Part shown: positions 44,439 through 52,404 of the stretch, piece after piece
Layout of the letters: the number at the start of each line of letters is the position of its first letter
Numbering within the stretch: position 1 is the stretch's first letter
Assembly: GCF_036365825.1 (NCBI RefSeq)
Contig: NZ_CP142675.1
Span: forward strand, 3,046,501 to 3,110,500
Reading direction: 5' to 3'
Length of the DNA: 64,000 nucleotides
Source of the DNA: Qipengyuania sp. HL-TH1
GTDB lineage: Bacteria; Pseudomonadota; Alphaproteobacteria; Sphingomonadales; Sphingomonadaceae
Program-made: the position numbers and the translations under genes
The notes under the pieces: generated by a model
Database searches by the model: none
What the model saw: the letters and a program-made list of their open reading frames with translations, nothing else
Told to the model about the DNA's origin: nothing

Positions 44439-44891
44439 ATGACCCACATCAAGACCCTCAACGACAGTTTCGCTGTCTCGGCTGCTCCGCCTTCCGAGGG
44501 CGACCTGCGCGCCTTGGCGGAGGATGGTTACAAAGCCGTCGTCAACCTGCGCTGCCAGGATGAGGCGGATCAGCCAATCGCCCCGGACCGGGAAGGTGAA
44601 GTTGTGGCATCGCTTGGCCTCGAATATCGTCACCTGCCGGTGGCGGGCGGCGCCATGTCGGATGAACTCGTCGATGAATTCAGGGCCAGCGTCGAAGCGC
44701 TCCCGAAGCCGGTGCTGGTCCATTGCGCTTCGGGCAAGCGCGCAGGGGCCTTCACAATGATGCATCTGGCGGCGCAACAGGGAATGGGCGGCGACGCGAC
44801 GCTGCAGCAAGCGGCGGATATGGGCTTCGTTTGCGATGAACCGGCGCTGGAAGATTTTGTCCGTAATTACGTCGACCGAGCGCAGGACTGA
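44439..44891 (+). CDS. Phosphatase-like domain protein of the BigR/Blh cluster
   Basis: 150 aa with a dual-specificity-phosphatase-like fold (COG3453/DUF442 family) and the P-loop HCASGKRAG (HCx5R) near residue 95. In Xylella and Agrobacterium this domain is fused to the Blh persulfide dioxygenase; here it is encoded separately, 43 nt before the dioxygenase gene. The P-loop Cys may act on sulfur or phosphate; the real substrate is not established. It is the first gene of the divergent transcript controlled by the BigR-type operator. Confidence 0.85.
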   Translation: MTHIKTLNDSFAVSAAPPSEGDLRALAEDGYKAVVNLRCQDEADQPIAPDREGEVVASLGLEYRHLPVAGGAMSDELVDEFRASVEALPKPVLVHCASGKRAGAFTMMHLAAQQGMGGDATLQQAADMGFVCDEPALEDFVRNYVDRAQD

Positions 44892-44934
44892 TCACTCCGA
44901 CCCGCCTTCAACCTGCATACAAAAAGAGCTTTCG

Positions 44935-45843
44935 ATGAAACCTGACGTAGAGGCATTTTTCGACACAAATACCAATACGGTGACCTATGTCGTGTCCGAT
45001 CCCGCGGCCAAGGTGTGCGCGGTGATCGATCCGGTGCTCGATTTCGATGCCGCAGCGGCACGAACCGCGACAAAGTCCGCCGATAAGGTGATCGATTTCG
45101 TCCGGGAGAAGGGTTTCAAATGTGAGTGGATACTGGAAACCCATGTCCATGCCGATCACCTGTCCGCCGCACCTTACATTCGCAGCGCGCTAGGCGGCAG
45201 ACTCGCTATCGGCAGCCAGATCACCGTCACGCAGAATACCTTCGGTCCGATCTTCAATGCCGGGGTGGACCTGCCGCGCGATGGGCGCCAGTTCGACCAT
45301 TTGTTTGCCGATAATGACAGCTTCGACCTGGGCACCATATCGGCTCGGGCACTCCATACGCCGGGACATACGCCCGCGTGCTTGACTTATGTTATCGGCG
45401 ATGCCGCCTTTGTCGGCGATACGCTGTTCATGCCCGATTACGGCACGGCGCGCGCCGACTTTCCCGGCGGCGATGCACGTACGCTCTATCGCTCTATTCG
45501 CCGGATCTTCGAGCTACCAGGCGAGACGCGGCTGTTTATGTGTCACGACTACCTACCGGAAGGCCGCTCGGAGCATCGGTGGGAAACTACGGTACAAGAC
45601 CAAAAGCACAGCAACATCCATGTCCACGCCGGGATCGGCGAGGATGCATTTGTGGCCATGCGAGAGGAGCGCGACGAACAGCTGGGTATGCCACGTCTCA
45701 TCCTGCCATCAATCCAGATCAACATTCGTGGTGGGAACATGCCTGGCGCAGAAGAAAACGGCACGATCTATCTGAAACTGCCGGTCAACGTTTTGGGTGA
45801 ACCGCAAACACCGCCCGAAGAAACAGGTCCACGCACCCAGTAA
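44935..45843 (+). CDS. Persulfide dioxygenase-like metallo-beta-lactamase protein (Blh/ETHE1 type)
   Basis: 302 aa MBL-fold protein with the metal motif THVHADHLSAA near residue 70, HTPGHTPA near 140, GDTLFMPDYG with the second-sphere Asp, and CHDYLPEGR. These features fit the Blh/ETHE1 group, where a single iron oxidises glutathione persulfide to sulfite. The C-terminal LPSIQINIRGGNMP is typical of Blh. The ATG at 44935 has AAGAG upstream. Sulfite produced would leave through the TauE-type exporter. Confidence 0.92.
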   Translation: MKPDVEAFFDTNTNTVTYVVSDPAAKVCAVIDPVLDFDAAAARTATKSADKVIDFVREKGFKCEWILETHVHADHLSAAPYIRSALGGRLAIGSQITVTQNTFGPIFNAGVDLPRDGRQFDHLFADNDSFDLGTISARALHTPGHTPACLTYVIGDAAFVGDTLFMPDYGTARADFPGGDARTLYRSIRRIFELPGETRLFMCHDYLPEGRSEHRWETTVQDQKHSNIHVHAGIGEDAFVAMREERDEQLGMPRLILPSIQINIRGGNMPGAEENGTIYLKLPVNVLGEPQTPPEETGPRTQ

Positions 45844-45884
45844 GTTTGCCGTCGATGCATCAACCTGAGGGTGGAGGGTACATT

Positions 45885-46331
45885 ATGATCCGGAATGTCG
45901 AAAACAACCTAGCGACATGGGCCACAAAAGTGCGATTGATCGATCCGGTCTTCCGCCTCTCTTTGAGCCTCATATTCGTCATCGGCGGAGTGGGGCATTT
46001 TCTTGCGCATGAATATATGCTCGACCGGATGGCATTGTCGCCATGGAAAGATCATGTTGTTTTAATTGGTGATGCGTCCATCCTTTTGTGGCTGTCTGGC
46101 TTGGTGTTCATCGGTGCAGGCACATCGCTGGCCTTGGGGTGGATGACTCGGCTCTCATGCACCGCGCTATTTCTCACTCTCGTTCCGATAACTTTCGCGA
46201 TCCATATCGCCCCTGGCCACACAGGCCCGCTACTCAAGAATATCGCTATCCTGGGGGCGCTGGCATTTGTCTTCGTTCGCGGACCAGGAAGTCATTCAAT
46301 GGATACGGCGCTCGGTCGCGCCGCTAGTTGA
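45885..46331 (+). CDS. DoxX-like four-span membrane protein
   Basis: 148 aa, four spans with a DoxX-like layout (SLSLIFVIGGVGHFLAHEYM, DASILLWLSGLVFIGAGTS, GHTGPLLKNIAILGALAFVF). DoxX-type proteins are associated with quinone or thiosulfate redox at the membrane, which would suit this sulfur cluster. I chose the ATG at 45885 because GGAGGG lies 8 nt upstream; the longer frame begins within the spacer. It is the third gene of the BigR-linked transcript. Confidence 0.72.
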   Translation: MIRNVENNLATWATKVRLIDPVFRLSLSLIFVIGGVGHFLAHEYMLDRMALSPWKDHVVLIGDASILLWLSGLVFIGAGTSLALGWMTRLSCTALFLTLVPITFAIHIAPGHTGPLLKNIAILGALAFVFVRGPGSHSMDTALGRAAS

Positions 46332-46363
46332 GCGACGAGCACGCTGACCCGCCACATACGAGC

Positions 46364-46383
46364 AAAATCTCGCAAAAGATTTT
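46364..46383. terminator. Weak hairpin between convergent genes
   Basis: AAAATCT (46364-46370) pairs with AGATTTT (46377-46383) over a 6-nt loop, between the convergent DoxX-like and MBL-rhodanese genes. The flanking A and T tracts would suit bidirectional termination, but the stem is short and AT-only. Confidence 0.3.
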
Positions 46384-46423
46384 GACGTGCTTTGCAAGAG
46401 TTTCGCGCTTCAAGCTACGCGCT

Positions 46424-47776
46424 TCAGCCGGACGCGTTCTTCCACGCCCCCATGGAACCAAGATAGATGTCGAGGTGCTCGAAACCCTTGCTGGCCAGCC
46501 AGCCCGCAGCAACGCTCGCGCGCATCCCGCTGGCGCACATCAGCGTGTAGTGATGATCCTGCTTTAGCTCTTTCCAGCGGGTATTCAGCTCGCCGACGTA
46601 GATATGTTCTGAGCCATCGATACTGGTTTGCTGGCGCTCCTCGAGATCACGCACATCGAGCAAGGTCCATTGGCCGCCGTTCTGGTCGAGTCTTTGCGCG
46701 ACTTCATCGGTGTTGATCATGGGAACGCTGCGCATCGCCGCGCCCTGTGCAGCTGCAGGAACGACGCCCACGTAACCACCAATGATGTTGTCAAAACCGA
46801 TGCGCACCAGATGCGCCATCGCCTCGGCAAGCTGGTCTTCTTCGGAGGCGACCAGCGCTATCGTCTCGCCCTCGGTGATGAACCACCCGGCGAAAGCCGG
46901 GATCATTCCCACCGGAAGGCACATCGCGCCCGGCAGGTGGCCGCCGGCATAGCCAAGCGGTTCACGAACGTCGATCAGGTGGTCAGCGCCGCTCTTGGTA
47001 ATTTGCTGGAGCCCCATCCGGCGGGGGCGCATGATGCGCGGCGCAGCATCTGCGCCCTCCAGATTAAGCCGCTCCATCAACCGGAAATACGGCGGCTGGT
47101 AATGGTGCTCTGCAATTTTCGCCTGAATGAACTCGTCGCGATCAAAGATGCGCAGGCGCGGATTGTTGCGGCGCTCGTGGCCGACCGTGGAGAATTCCCG
47201 GTCCGCCATACCCGATCCGCAGACCGAACCCGCGCCATGCGCCGGGTAAATGATTGCCTGGTCTCCGAGACGGCAAATCTTTTGCAGGGAATCGTACAGC
47301 AGCCCGGCAACTTCCTCCTTGCGTTCGGGATAGAAATCGGTTCGCCCGACATCGCCGACAAACAGCGCATCGCCGGTGAAGACGCCAACCGGTCCTTCGG
47401 AATATTCGCTGTCATGGATAACAAAGGCGAGATGGTCGTCAGTGTGACCGGGCGTTTCGAGCACTTCGATTCTCAGTTGTCCCAGTTCAAAGCAATCGCC
47501 TTCGCGCGCAGTCTCGGCAAACACGACTTCGCCTGCTGGATTGGGCCCGTGATAGACCCTCGCGCCGGTCATTTCGGAAAGGATCGGCGATCCGCTGATG
47601 AGGTCCTCATTGCGATGGGTCTCGAAGATATGGGTGATCTCCAGTCCTTCGGCGCGGGCCTTGTCGACATAGACTTCGCAGTCTCGGCGCGGATCTATGA
47701 CCGCAGCCTGCCCGCCGGCACCGATAATGTAGGAAAGTTGCGAAAGACCCGGGGTCTTGATCGTCTCGAAATACAT
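46424..47776 (-). CDS. MBL-fold hydrolase fused to two rhodanese domains
   Basis: 450 aa. The N-terminal MBL domain has HTDDHLAF and GDALFVGDVGR but reads THRNEDLISGS where active enzymes have HxHxDH, so two metal-binding positions are changed. Two rhodanese domains follow: the first (near residue 270-340) has no catalytic Cys (ALVASEED), the second has CASGMRAS near residue 415. MBL-rhodanese fusions (CstB-like) act on persulfides and thiosulfate. It is convergent with the BigR-linked genes and fits the same sulfur-detoxification role. Confidence 0.85.
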   Translation of the reverse strand: MYFETIKTPGLSQLSYIIGAGGQAAVIDPRRDCEVYVDKARAEGLEITHIFETHRNEDLISGSPILSEMTGARVYHGPNPAGEVVFAETAREGDCFELGQLRIEVLETPGHTDDHLAFVIHDSEYSEGPVGVFTGDALFVGDVGRTDFYPERKEEVAGLLYDSLQKICRLGDQAIIYPAHGAGSVCGSGMADREFSTVGHERRNNPRLRIFDRDEFIQAKIAEHHYQPPYFRLMERLNLEGADAAPRIMRPRRMGLQQITKSGADHLIDVREPLGYAGGHLPGAMCLPVGMIPAFAGWFITEGETIALVASEEDQLAEAMAHLVRIGFDNIIGGYVGVVPAAAQGAAMRSVPMINTDEVAQRLDQNGGQWTLLDVRDLEERQQTSIDGSEHIYVGELNTRWKELKQDHHYTLMCASGMRASVAAGWLASKGFEHLDIYLGSMGAWKNASG

Positions 47777-47846
47777 ACGGCTTCCTTGTGTCCTACTCGA
47801 AATTTGTGATGTTCAGTCCGATTCGCCTCAATCGTTGGTACCAGGC

Positions 47847-48551
47847 TTAATCGATCCCCAGCTCGGCTTTGATGGCGGCAGGGCTCTCCAAGCTCTCGTT
47901 TTCGGGCCGACCGATGGCAGGCTTTGCGTTGATCCAGGTGTCTTCGAGTACAAACTCGAGAAGGCTTGCTGCAAGATCCGCATGACGGCATCTAAAGCAA
48001 CCATCTGCCAGACGTTCGTCGGTAATCACCGCTTCGCCGGTATAGGGTTCGTCAAGCAACCAGCCGGGCCGCGCAGCAGTCCATCTGACATCCGGAGCGT
48101 CACTCAGCATCGCCTCCATTGCACGCATCTGTTCCAGGATGTTGAACAGTGCAGGCTTGGCCGTCAGCTCAAACCAGGCAGGAACGCTCGACTGGTGTTC
48201 CACGAACGCTGCGGAGATCACGGCAATTCGGTCTATGTCGGTTTGCTTCATCGCTTCGAGCAGATTCCGCGTTCCTTCGGTATAAAGCGGTGGCGGATCA
48301 ATGGCATTGCTTGGACCAAACCCGACACCGAGAGTGGAAATCACCGCGCGGCATCCATCGAGCTGCTGTGCGAAATCATCCGACAGAACATCGCAGTCGA
48401 TATATTCGAACTCGCCTATACGCTCGCTCGGCTCGGGCAGATTGTGTTCAAAGGCGCGGATCGGTACGTCACGGCCAAAGGCATGCTTCAAAAGCTCGGT
48501 GCCTGCTTTACCGCCGGCACCGAAGACAGCAATCGGCCTGGTATCGGGCAT
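47847..48551 (-). CDS. NAD(P)-binding atypical SDR (NmrA-like)
   Basis: 234 aa single-domain Rossmann protein. The start region reads AVFGAGGKAGTELLKHA with the glycine-rich loop, and TAARPGWLLDEP lies at the C-terminal half. It lacks the YxxxK catalytic pair, placing it with the atypical SDR/NmrA-like oxidoreductases. I chose the ATG at 48551 with AAGGAG 8 nt before it. Substrate unknown. It sits alone between the persulfide module and the terminator at 48602. Confidence 0.85.
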   Translation of the reverse strand: MPDTRPIAVFGAGGKAGTELLKHAFGRDVPIRAFEHNLPEPSERIGEFEYIDCDVLSDDFAQQLDGCRAVISTLGVGFGPSNAIDPPPLYTEGTRNLLEAMKQTDIDRIAVISAAFVEHQSSVPAWFELTAKPALFNILEQMRAMEAMLSDAPDVRWTAARPGWLLDEPYTGEAVITDERLADGCFRCRHADLAASLLEFVLEDTWINAKPAIGRPENESLESPAAIKAELGID

Positions 48552-48601
48552 GGGATCGCTCCTTTTCAGAAATGATGTCTGCAAGAAAAATCAGCTTGAG
48601 C

Positions 48602-48637
48602 GGGCGGACGGGCGAGCCATCGCTCGCCCGTCCGCCC
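48602..48637 (-). terminator. 15-bp GC-rich hairpin ending the 52.3-48.6 kb operon
   Basis: GGGCGGACGGGCGAG (48602-48616) pairs perfectly with CTCGCCCGTCCGCCC (48623-48637) around a 6-nt loop. It lies 8 bp after the stop of the lipoprotein gene at 48646. The stem shares GCGGACGGG with the hairpin at 32413. No U-run follows, but stability is very high. Confidence 0.7.
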
Positions 48638-48645
48638 TGCTTCAA

Positions 48646-49134
48646 TCAGGTTCCGCCGCCGGGACAGGTGGTATAGCCCCAGAAGCCGAATTCATCCTTG
48701 GCTCTCGGCGCAGCCACGATCATCTCCTGCATCTGCAGGCCCGCATCGCCTTCATCATCCAGCATGCGCGTCCTGATGCGAAGCTCGCCGTTCGAATAGC
48801 TGTCCGGGCCATCGGCAGTGACCGGAATAAGGGTACCGTTGATCTTGACCGCACCCTGGCCGCTATCGTCGTAGACGAAGGACGGGAAAGCAATTTCGGT
48901 CAGACGAAACTGACAGGAATTCTCCGCGCCCAGCGCAGCGATATCTGCGCCATTCATGGTTTCGGGAAGCATTAGGCCGGGGCTGACATTTGCCAGCGCA
49001 CTGGCTGCATTCTTAATGGGGGCCGCAATTGCGGGCGGATCTAGCTGTGCCTCGCGGTCATTGCCTGGGGCCGTGTTGGAATTGCAGGCGGCGAGCGGCA
49101 ATGCGATGGCCGCTATAAGCGCGAAGTTTTTCAT
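48646..49134 (-). CDS. Putative lipoprotein of unknown function
   Basis: 162 aa with a lipoprotein signal (FALIAAIALPLAAC). The mature part is hydrophilic with two further Cys (ENSCQF, TTCPGGG), perhaps a disulfide, and a VKINGTLIPVTADG segment suggesting beta structure. No family was recognised. Its ATG overlaps the stop of the DUF305 gene (ATGA, 49131-49134), and it is the last gene before the strong hairpin. Confidence 0.75.
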   Translation of the reverse strand: MKNFALIAAIALPLAACNSNTAPGNDREAQLDPPAIAAPIKNAASALANVSPGLMLPETMNGADIAALGAENSCQFRLTEIAFPSFVYDDSGQGAVKINGTLIPVTADGPDSYSNGELRIRTRMLDDEGDAGLQMQEMIVAAPRAKDEFGFWGYTTCPGGGT

Positions 49135-49658
49135 TGCTGCATCTCCTCTGGCAGGCGTTCTTCGGTCCGCGGGCCGTTCTGCTCGATATCGTTGATCAGA
49201 TATTTCATCTCGGCGATTTCGCGGCGCTGGGCGACGATGATGGCCTGTGCGAGTTCGCGCACTCTAGGATCCTTCAGGCTTGCGCGTTCGCTGGTCATGA
49301 TCGCGATCGAGTGATGCGGGATCATCGCTGCCATATATTCGGTGTCGTCGACGGTGGTCTGACTGCGCACCAACCACAGAGCGAGGGCGAACACGACGGC
49401 ACCGACGCCAAGAATGATGAAGTTCTTAGTCCGGTCCTTGTACATGCCCCACATAAAAAGGAGCATCACGATCATCATCATTCCGCCCATGACGAACATC
49501 ATCCAGAACCGGGTTTCGCTCCAGAAGATATCGTCAACGGTGAAGGTGTTGGCATACATCAGGAAGAACATGATCACGGTTGAGGTCGAAACCATGGCCA
49601 TGAACCGCCAGTAGCTGCCTCCCCCTCCCTTGTCCGAGTGGCGCGTCTTCTCAGTCAT
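49131..49658 (-). CDS. DUF305 membrane-anchored protein
   Basis: 175 aa with three N-terminal spans, Met-rich (MFVMGGMMMIVMLLFMWGM), and a C-terminal DUF305 helical region with the hallmark AAMIPHHSIAIMTS near residue 110. DUF305 proteins are common in copper and other metal-resistance loci and are thought to bind metal through the M--HH motif. It is coupled by 4-nt overlaps to the channel gene upstream and the lipoprotein gene downstream. Confidence 0.88.
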   Translation of the reverse strand: MTEKTRHSDKGGGGSYWRFMAMVSTSTVIMFFLMYANTFTVDDIFWSETRFWMMFVMGGMMMIVMLLFMWGMYKDRTKNFIILGVGAVVFALALWLVRSQTTVDDTEYMAAMIPHHSIAIMTSERASLKDPRVRELAQAIIVAQRREIAEMKYLINDIEQNGPRTEERLPEEMQQ

Positions 49659-50068
49659 GCTTTTTCTCCTTCATGCATCATGGTCCAGAATAGCTGCGCC
49701 GAGCAGCTGATGAGTGCGAAGCCTGTCAGGGCTTCGATGCCGGCGAGCACCCTCAGGTGGTCGGTCGGATAGATGTCGCCCAGACCAAGCGTGGTCACGT
49801 TGATGAGCGAGAAATAAAAGTAGTCCATCCAGTCCATTGTCGGGGCCTTGTCGAACCCTCCAAGATCCCATTCCGCGCCCAGCCAGAAGCCGACCGCGAA
49901 AAGGATTGCGACCAGAAAATGCGAACTGAGGACGAGCAGCGAGACGCCAAGTTTGGCCAGCGTGTCTCGCCTGCGACCAAGGAGGCGGTGGCCGACACCA
50001 AGGATCGCGAGGTGTGAGGCGATAGCCAAGAGGAACAGAGCGACGGCAAGGATGAGCGCAATGATCAT
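49655..50068 (-). CDS. Small two-pore-helix ion channel-like protein
   Basis: 137 aa with three spans and a potassium-channel selectivity-filter-like sequence VTTLGLGDIYP between the last two (Ion_trans_2 type). The filter TLGLGD departs from the K+-selective TVGYGD, so selectivity is uncertain. The ATG at 50068 overlaps the stop of the glutaredoxin-MauE gene (ATGA), and its stop overlaps the DUF305 start. It may adjust membrane potential or cation flux during envelope stress (inference). Confidence 0.85.
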   Translation of the reverse strand: MIIALILAVALFLLAIASHLAILGVGHRLLGRRRDTLAKLGVSLLVLSSHFLVAILFAVGFWLGAEWDLGGFDKAPTMDWMDYFYFSLINVTTLGLGDIYPTDHLRVLAGIEALTGFALISCSAQLFWTMMHEGEKA

Positions 50069-50814
50069 AGGAAGACCTTTGCGCCCATCCACAGACCCAT
50101 GCCCATCATGAACATGTTCTCGGTCAATGAGACGAAGCCAAGCGGCACGTTGCTGCTGCCACCGACGCAGGCGCATTTGAGCTCGCGCTTATCGATATAG
50201 ACCGCCTTGAATACGCTGACAGCGCCGATAGTCCCGATAAACAGTGCTAGCGGAGCAGAAAGCCAGGTCAGTGCGCCAGCGGTCATGAGAATACCTGCGG
50301 CGGCTTCACCGAACGGATAGACGAAGCCATAGGGGACCCAGCGTTTGGCCAGCAGATCGTAGTTGAGGAACATGGTCGAGAAGCTGCGCACGTCTTGCAG
50401 CTTCTGGACAGCCAGCAAGGTCATCGACAGGCTCACGAACCATTCTGCCGCGCGCACGGTAAAGAGATTGTCGAAGAACGCCCAGCTCAGCCCGAGCGCG
50501 AGCAGCAGAGCTACCGCGAAAATCGCGATGACCGGCTGATAGCTGGTTTCGCCCTCCTTGGGCTGCGAGCGGCTCTTGCCGAAGAATTCGCGCACATCGT
50601 CATAGCCACCGATGCGCCTGTCTTCGATAAAGGTTTGGGGCGTGGTCTCGACCTCGTGCTTGTCTTTAAACGCGTCGGTCTCTTCCCTGCTTGTCAGGTG
50701 ATTGTCGTCGATCTCGAATCCCTGTCGCTTGAGGAGATCGATCGTCTTGAGACCATAGGGGCAAACGTGATCCTCCATCACCATGCGGTAAACCGTCGCT
50801 GTTCGGGTCGTCAT
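50065..50814 (-). CDS. Glutaredoxin - MauE-type membrane fusion
   Basis: 249 aa. Residues 5-80 are a glutaredoxin domain with the active site CPYG (near residue 18) and the cis-Pro segment TPQTFIEDRRIGGYDD. After a linker, residues 95-245 hold four to five spans resembling the MauE/DoxX family, with a conserved Cys pair (LKCACVGG) near residue 214. A cytosolic Grx joined to a MauE unit could pass thiol electrons across the membrane. It heads a tightly overlapped set ending at 48646. Confidence 0.85.
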   Translation of the reverse strand: MTTRTATVYRMVMEDHVCPYGLKTIDLLKRQGFEIDDNHLTSREETDAFKDKHEVETTPQTFIEDRRIGGYDDVREFFGKSRSQPKEGETSYQPVIAIFAVALLLALGLSWAFFDNLFTVRAAEWFVSLSMTLLAVQKLQDVRSFSTMFLNYDLLAKRWVPYGFVYPFGEAAAGILMTAGALTWLSAPLALFIGTIGAVSVFKAVYIDKRELKCACVGGSSNVPLGFVSLTENMFMMGMGLWMGAKVFL

Positions 50815-50926
50815 AATTCGCTCCGTTTGTTTTTCGTGATGGCGCTACTGGGCAATGCGCAAGCCGGGCACGGTTGTGCAGTGGAGCCCGCCTCGAGAGC
50901 TTCCCACCTGGAAAGGAAGTGCATGG

Positions 50927-52279
50927 TCAACTCGCCTCTCCCGTTCCATCGTTCTCGGGCGATGCTGGTGCGCCGGGATTGCGCGAGAGGTAGAACCATT
51001 GGCCAAGAAAAACGGCGGCGATCCCGATCACGGCGTAGGCCACGACGGCAGGATCGCTGCGCAATTTCGCGACAGTGAAAGCTGCCAGGACCACGCCATC
51101 GGCTGCGAGTGCAGCGAGAAGCACCGAGGCGCGTGCGCCGACTTTTCCGCGCAGGTGGCGCAGGACGCCCCAGTGAACCAGCATGTCCATGACGAGATAG
51201 AAGAAGGCGCCCAGCGATGCGATACGGGAAAGATCGAACAATACGGCCAGCGTTCCGGCAACGACAACCGTATAGACCAGCATGTGGCTGCGGATCCCGC
51301 CGCTCATGCCGAAATGGCTATGCGGGATCATCTTCATATCGGTCAGCATCGTCAGCATCCGCGACACCGCAAAAACACTCGCGATGACGCCCGACGTGGT
51401 GGCAGCGATCGCGATCGCGACGGTGAAATAGAAACCGAGATCGCCAAGTGCCGGGCGCGCCGCCGCCGCCAGTGAATAATCGCGTGCTTCGATAATCTCG
51501 GAGATGCTGAGGCTTGAGCCCACCGCAACAGCGACGAGCAGATAGACCACGATGCAGATGCCAATCGAGATCATGATCGTGCGGCCTACATTCTTGTGCG
51601 GATCGACGATTTCGCCGCCACTATTGGTGATCGTGGTAAAGCCCTTGAAAGCGAGAATCGAAAAGGCAACCGAGGCGACCAGGGCTTCTGCGTTGGTCAG
51701 CGCTACAGGCTGCGAGAATGCTCCTGATGAAAAACCGCTCACCCAGATCGCAGCTACTGCAAATAGCGCAATGCCGCCGATCTTGATCGCCGACATGATA
51801 AGTGAAAACCCGCTAACCGACTTGTTGCCCGCTGCATTGACGAAATAGGCAAAGATAATGAGAGCGAGCGCTACCAGAGAAACGAGCCATCCGCTGCTCT
51901 CGAGATCGAACGGACGCAGCGCATATGTTGCGAAGGTCCTTGCCACGAGACTTTCGTTGATGACCATAGACAGCGCCATCAGCAGCGAGGCTGATGCGGC
52001 GATGACGCCGGGCCCGTATGCTTTTTGCAAAATCATCGCGATGCCGCCCGATGAGGGCCATTTGTTCGACATCTTGATGTAGCTGTGGGCCGACAATGAA
52101 GTGACCAGCGCCCCGGCGATAAAGGATAGCGGAAAGAGGGGGCCGGCAAGTTCGGCGATCTGCCCGGTGAGTGCGAAGATGCCTGCACCGATCATAACGC
52201 CGGTGCCCATGGCGATGCCGCCCAGCAGCGTTATGGAGCCTGCGGTATTGCCCGTTCGATCGTGACCATGGTCTTGCAA
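50927..52279 (-). CDS. APC family amino acid/amine permease
   Basis: 450 aa with twelve spans. The N-terminal GIAMGTGVMIGAGIFALTGQIAELAGP is the standard APC signature. The start is a TTG at 52279 with AGGGGA upstream; no ATG near the N-terminus is in frame. An ECF-type promoter (GAGGGG-N15-CGTA) lies about 50 nt upstream, so it probably belongs to the sigma regulon described at 55698. The substrate is unknown; amino acid or polyamine uptake during metal stress is possible. Confidence 0.87.
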   Translation of the reverse strand: MQDHGHDRTGNTAGSITLLGGIAMGTGVMIGAGIFALTGQIAELAGPLFPLSFIAGALVTSLSAHSYIKMSNKWPSSGGIAMILQKAYGPGVIAASASLLMALSMVINESLVARTFATYALRPFDLESSGWLVSLVALALIIFAYFVNAAGNKSVSGFSLIMSAIKIGGIALFAVAAIWVSGFSSGAFSQPVALTNAEALVASVAFSILAFKGFTTITNSGGEIVDPHKNVGRTIMISIGICIVVYLLVAVAVGSSLSISEIIEARDYSLAAAARPALGDLGFYFTVAIAIAATTSGVIASVFAVSRMLTMLTDMKMIPHSHFGMSGGIRSHMLVYTVVVAGTLAVLFDLSRIASLGAFFYLVMDMLVHWGVLRHLRGKVGARASVLLAALAADGVVLAAFTVAKLRSDPAVVAYAVIGIAAVFLGQWFYLSRNPGAPASPENDGTGEAS

Positions 52280-52330
52280 TACATTCCCCTATGGATGTCC
52301 TCCCGTTCGAGAAACATCATTGCCGAACAG

Positions 52331-52355
52331 TACGTTCGGCAGGGCTTCACCCCTC
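52331..52355 (-). promoter_or_regulatory. ECF-type promoter site upstream of the APC permease operon
   Basis: Minus strand: TTTTTTGAGGGG (-35, GAGGGG at 52350-52355), a 15-bp spacer, CGTA (-10, 52331-52334). This is one of six sites with the same boxes and spacing in the 52-62.4 kb region. The -10 sits inside an inverted repeat GCCGAAC-AGTAC-GTTCGGC (52322-52340). Confidence 0.72.
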
Positions 52356-52404
52356 AAAAAAGATTCTGCGAGACTCCAGGCGCCTGTGTGCGACCGGGTT
52401 ATAG

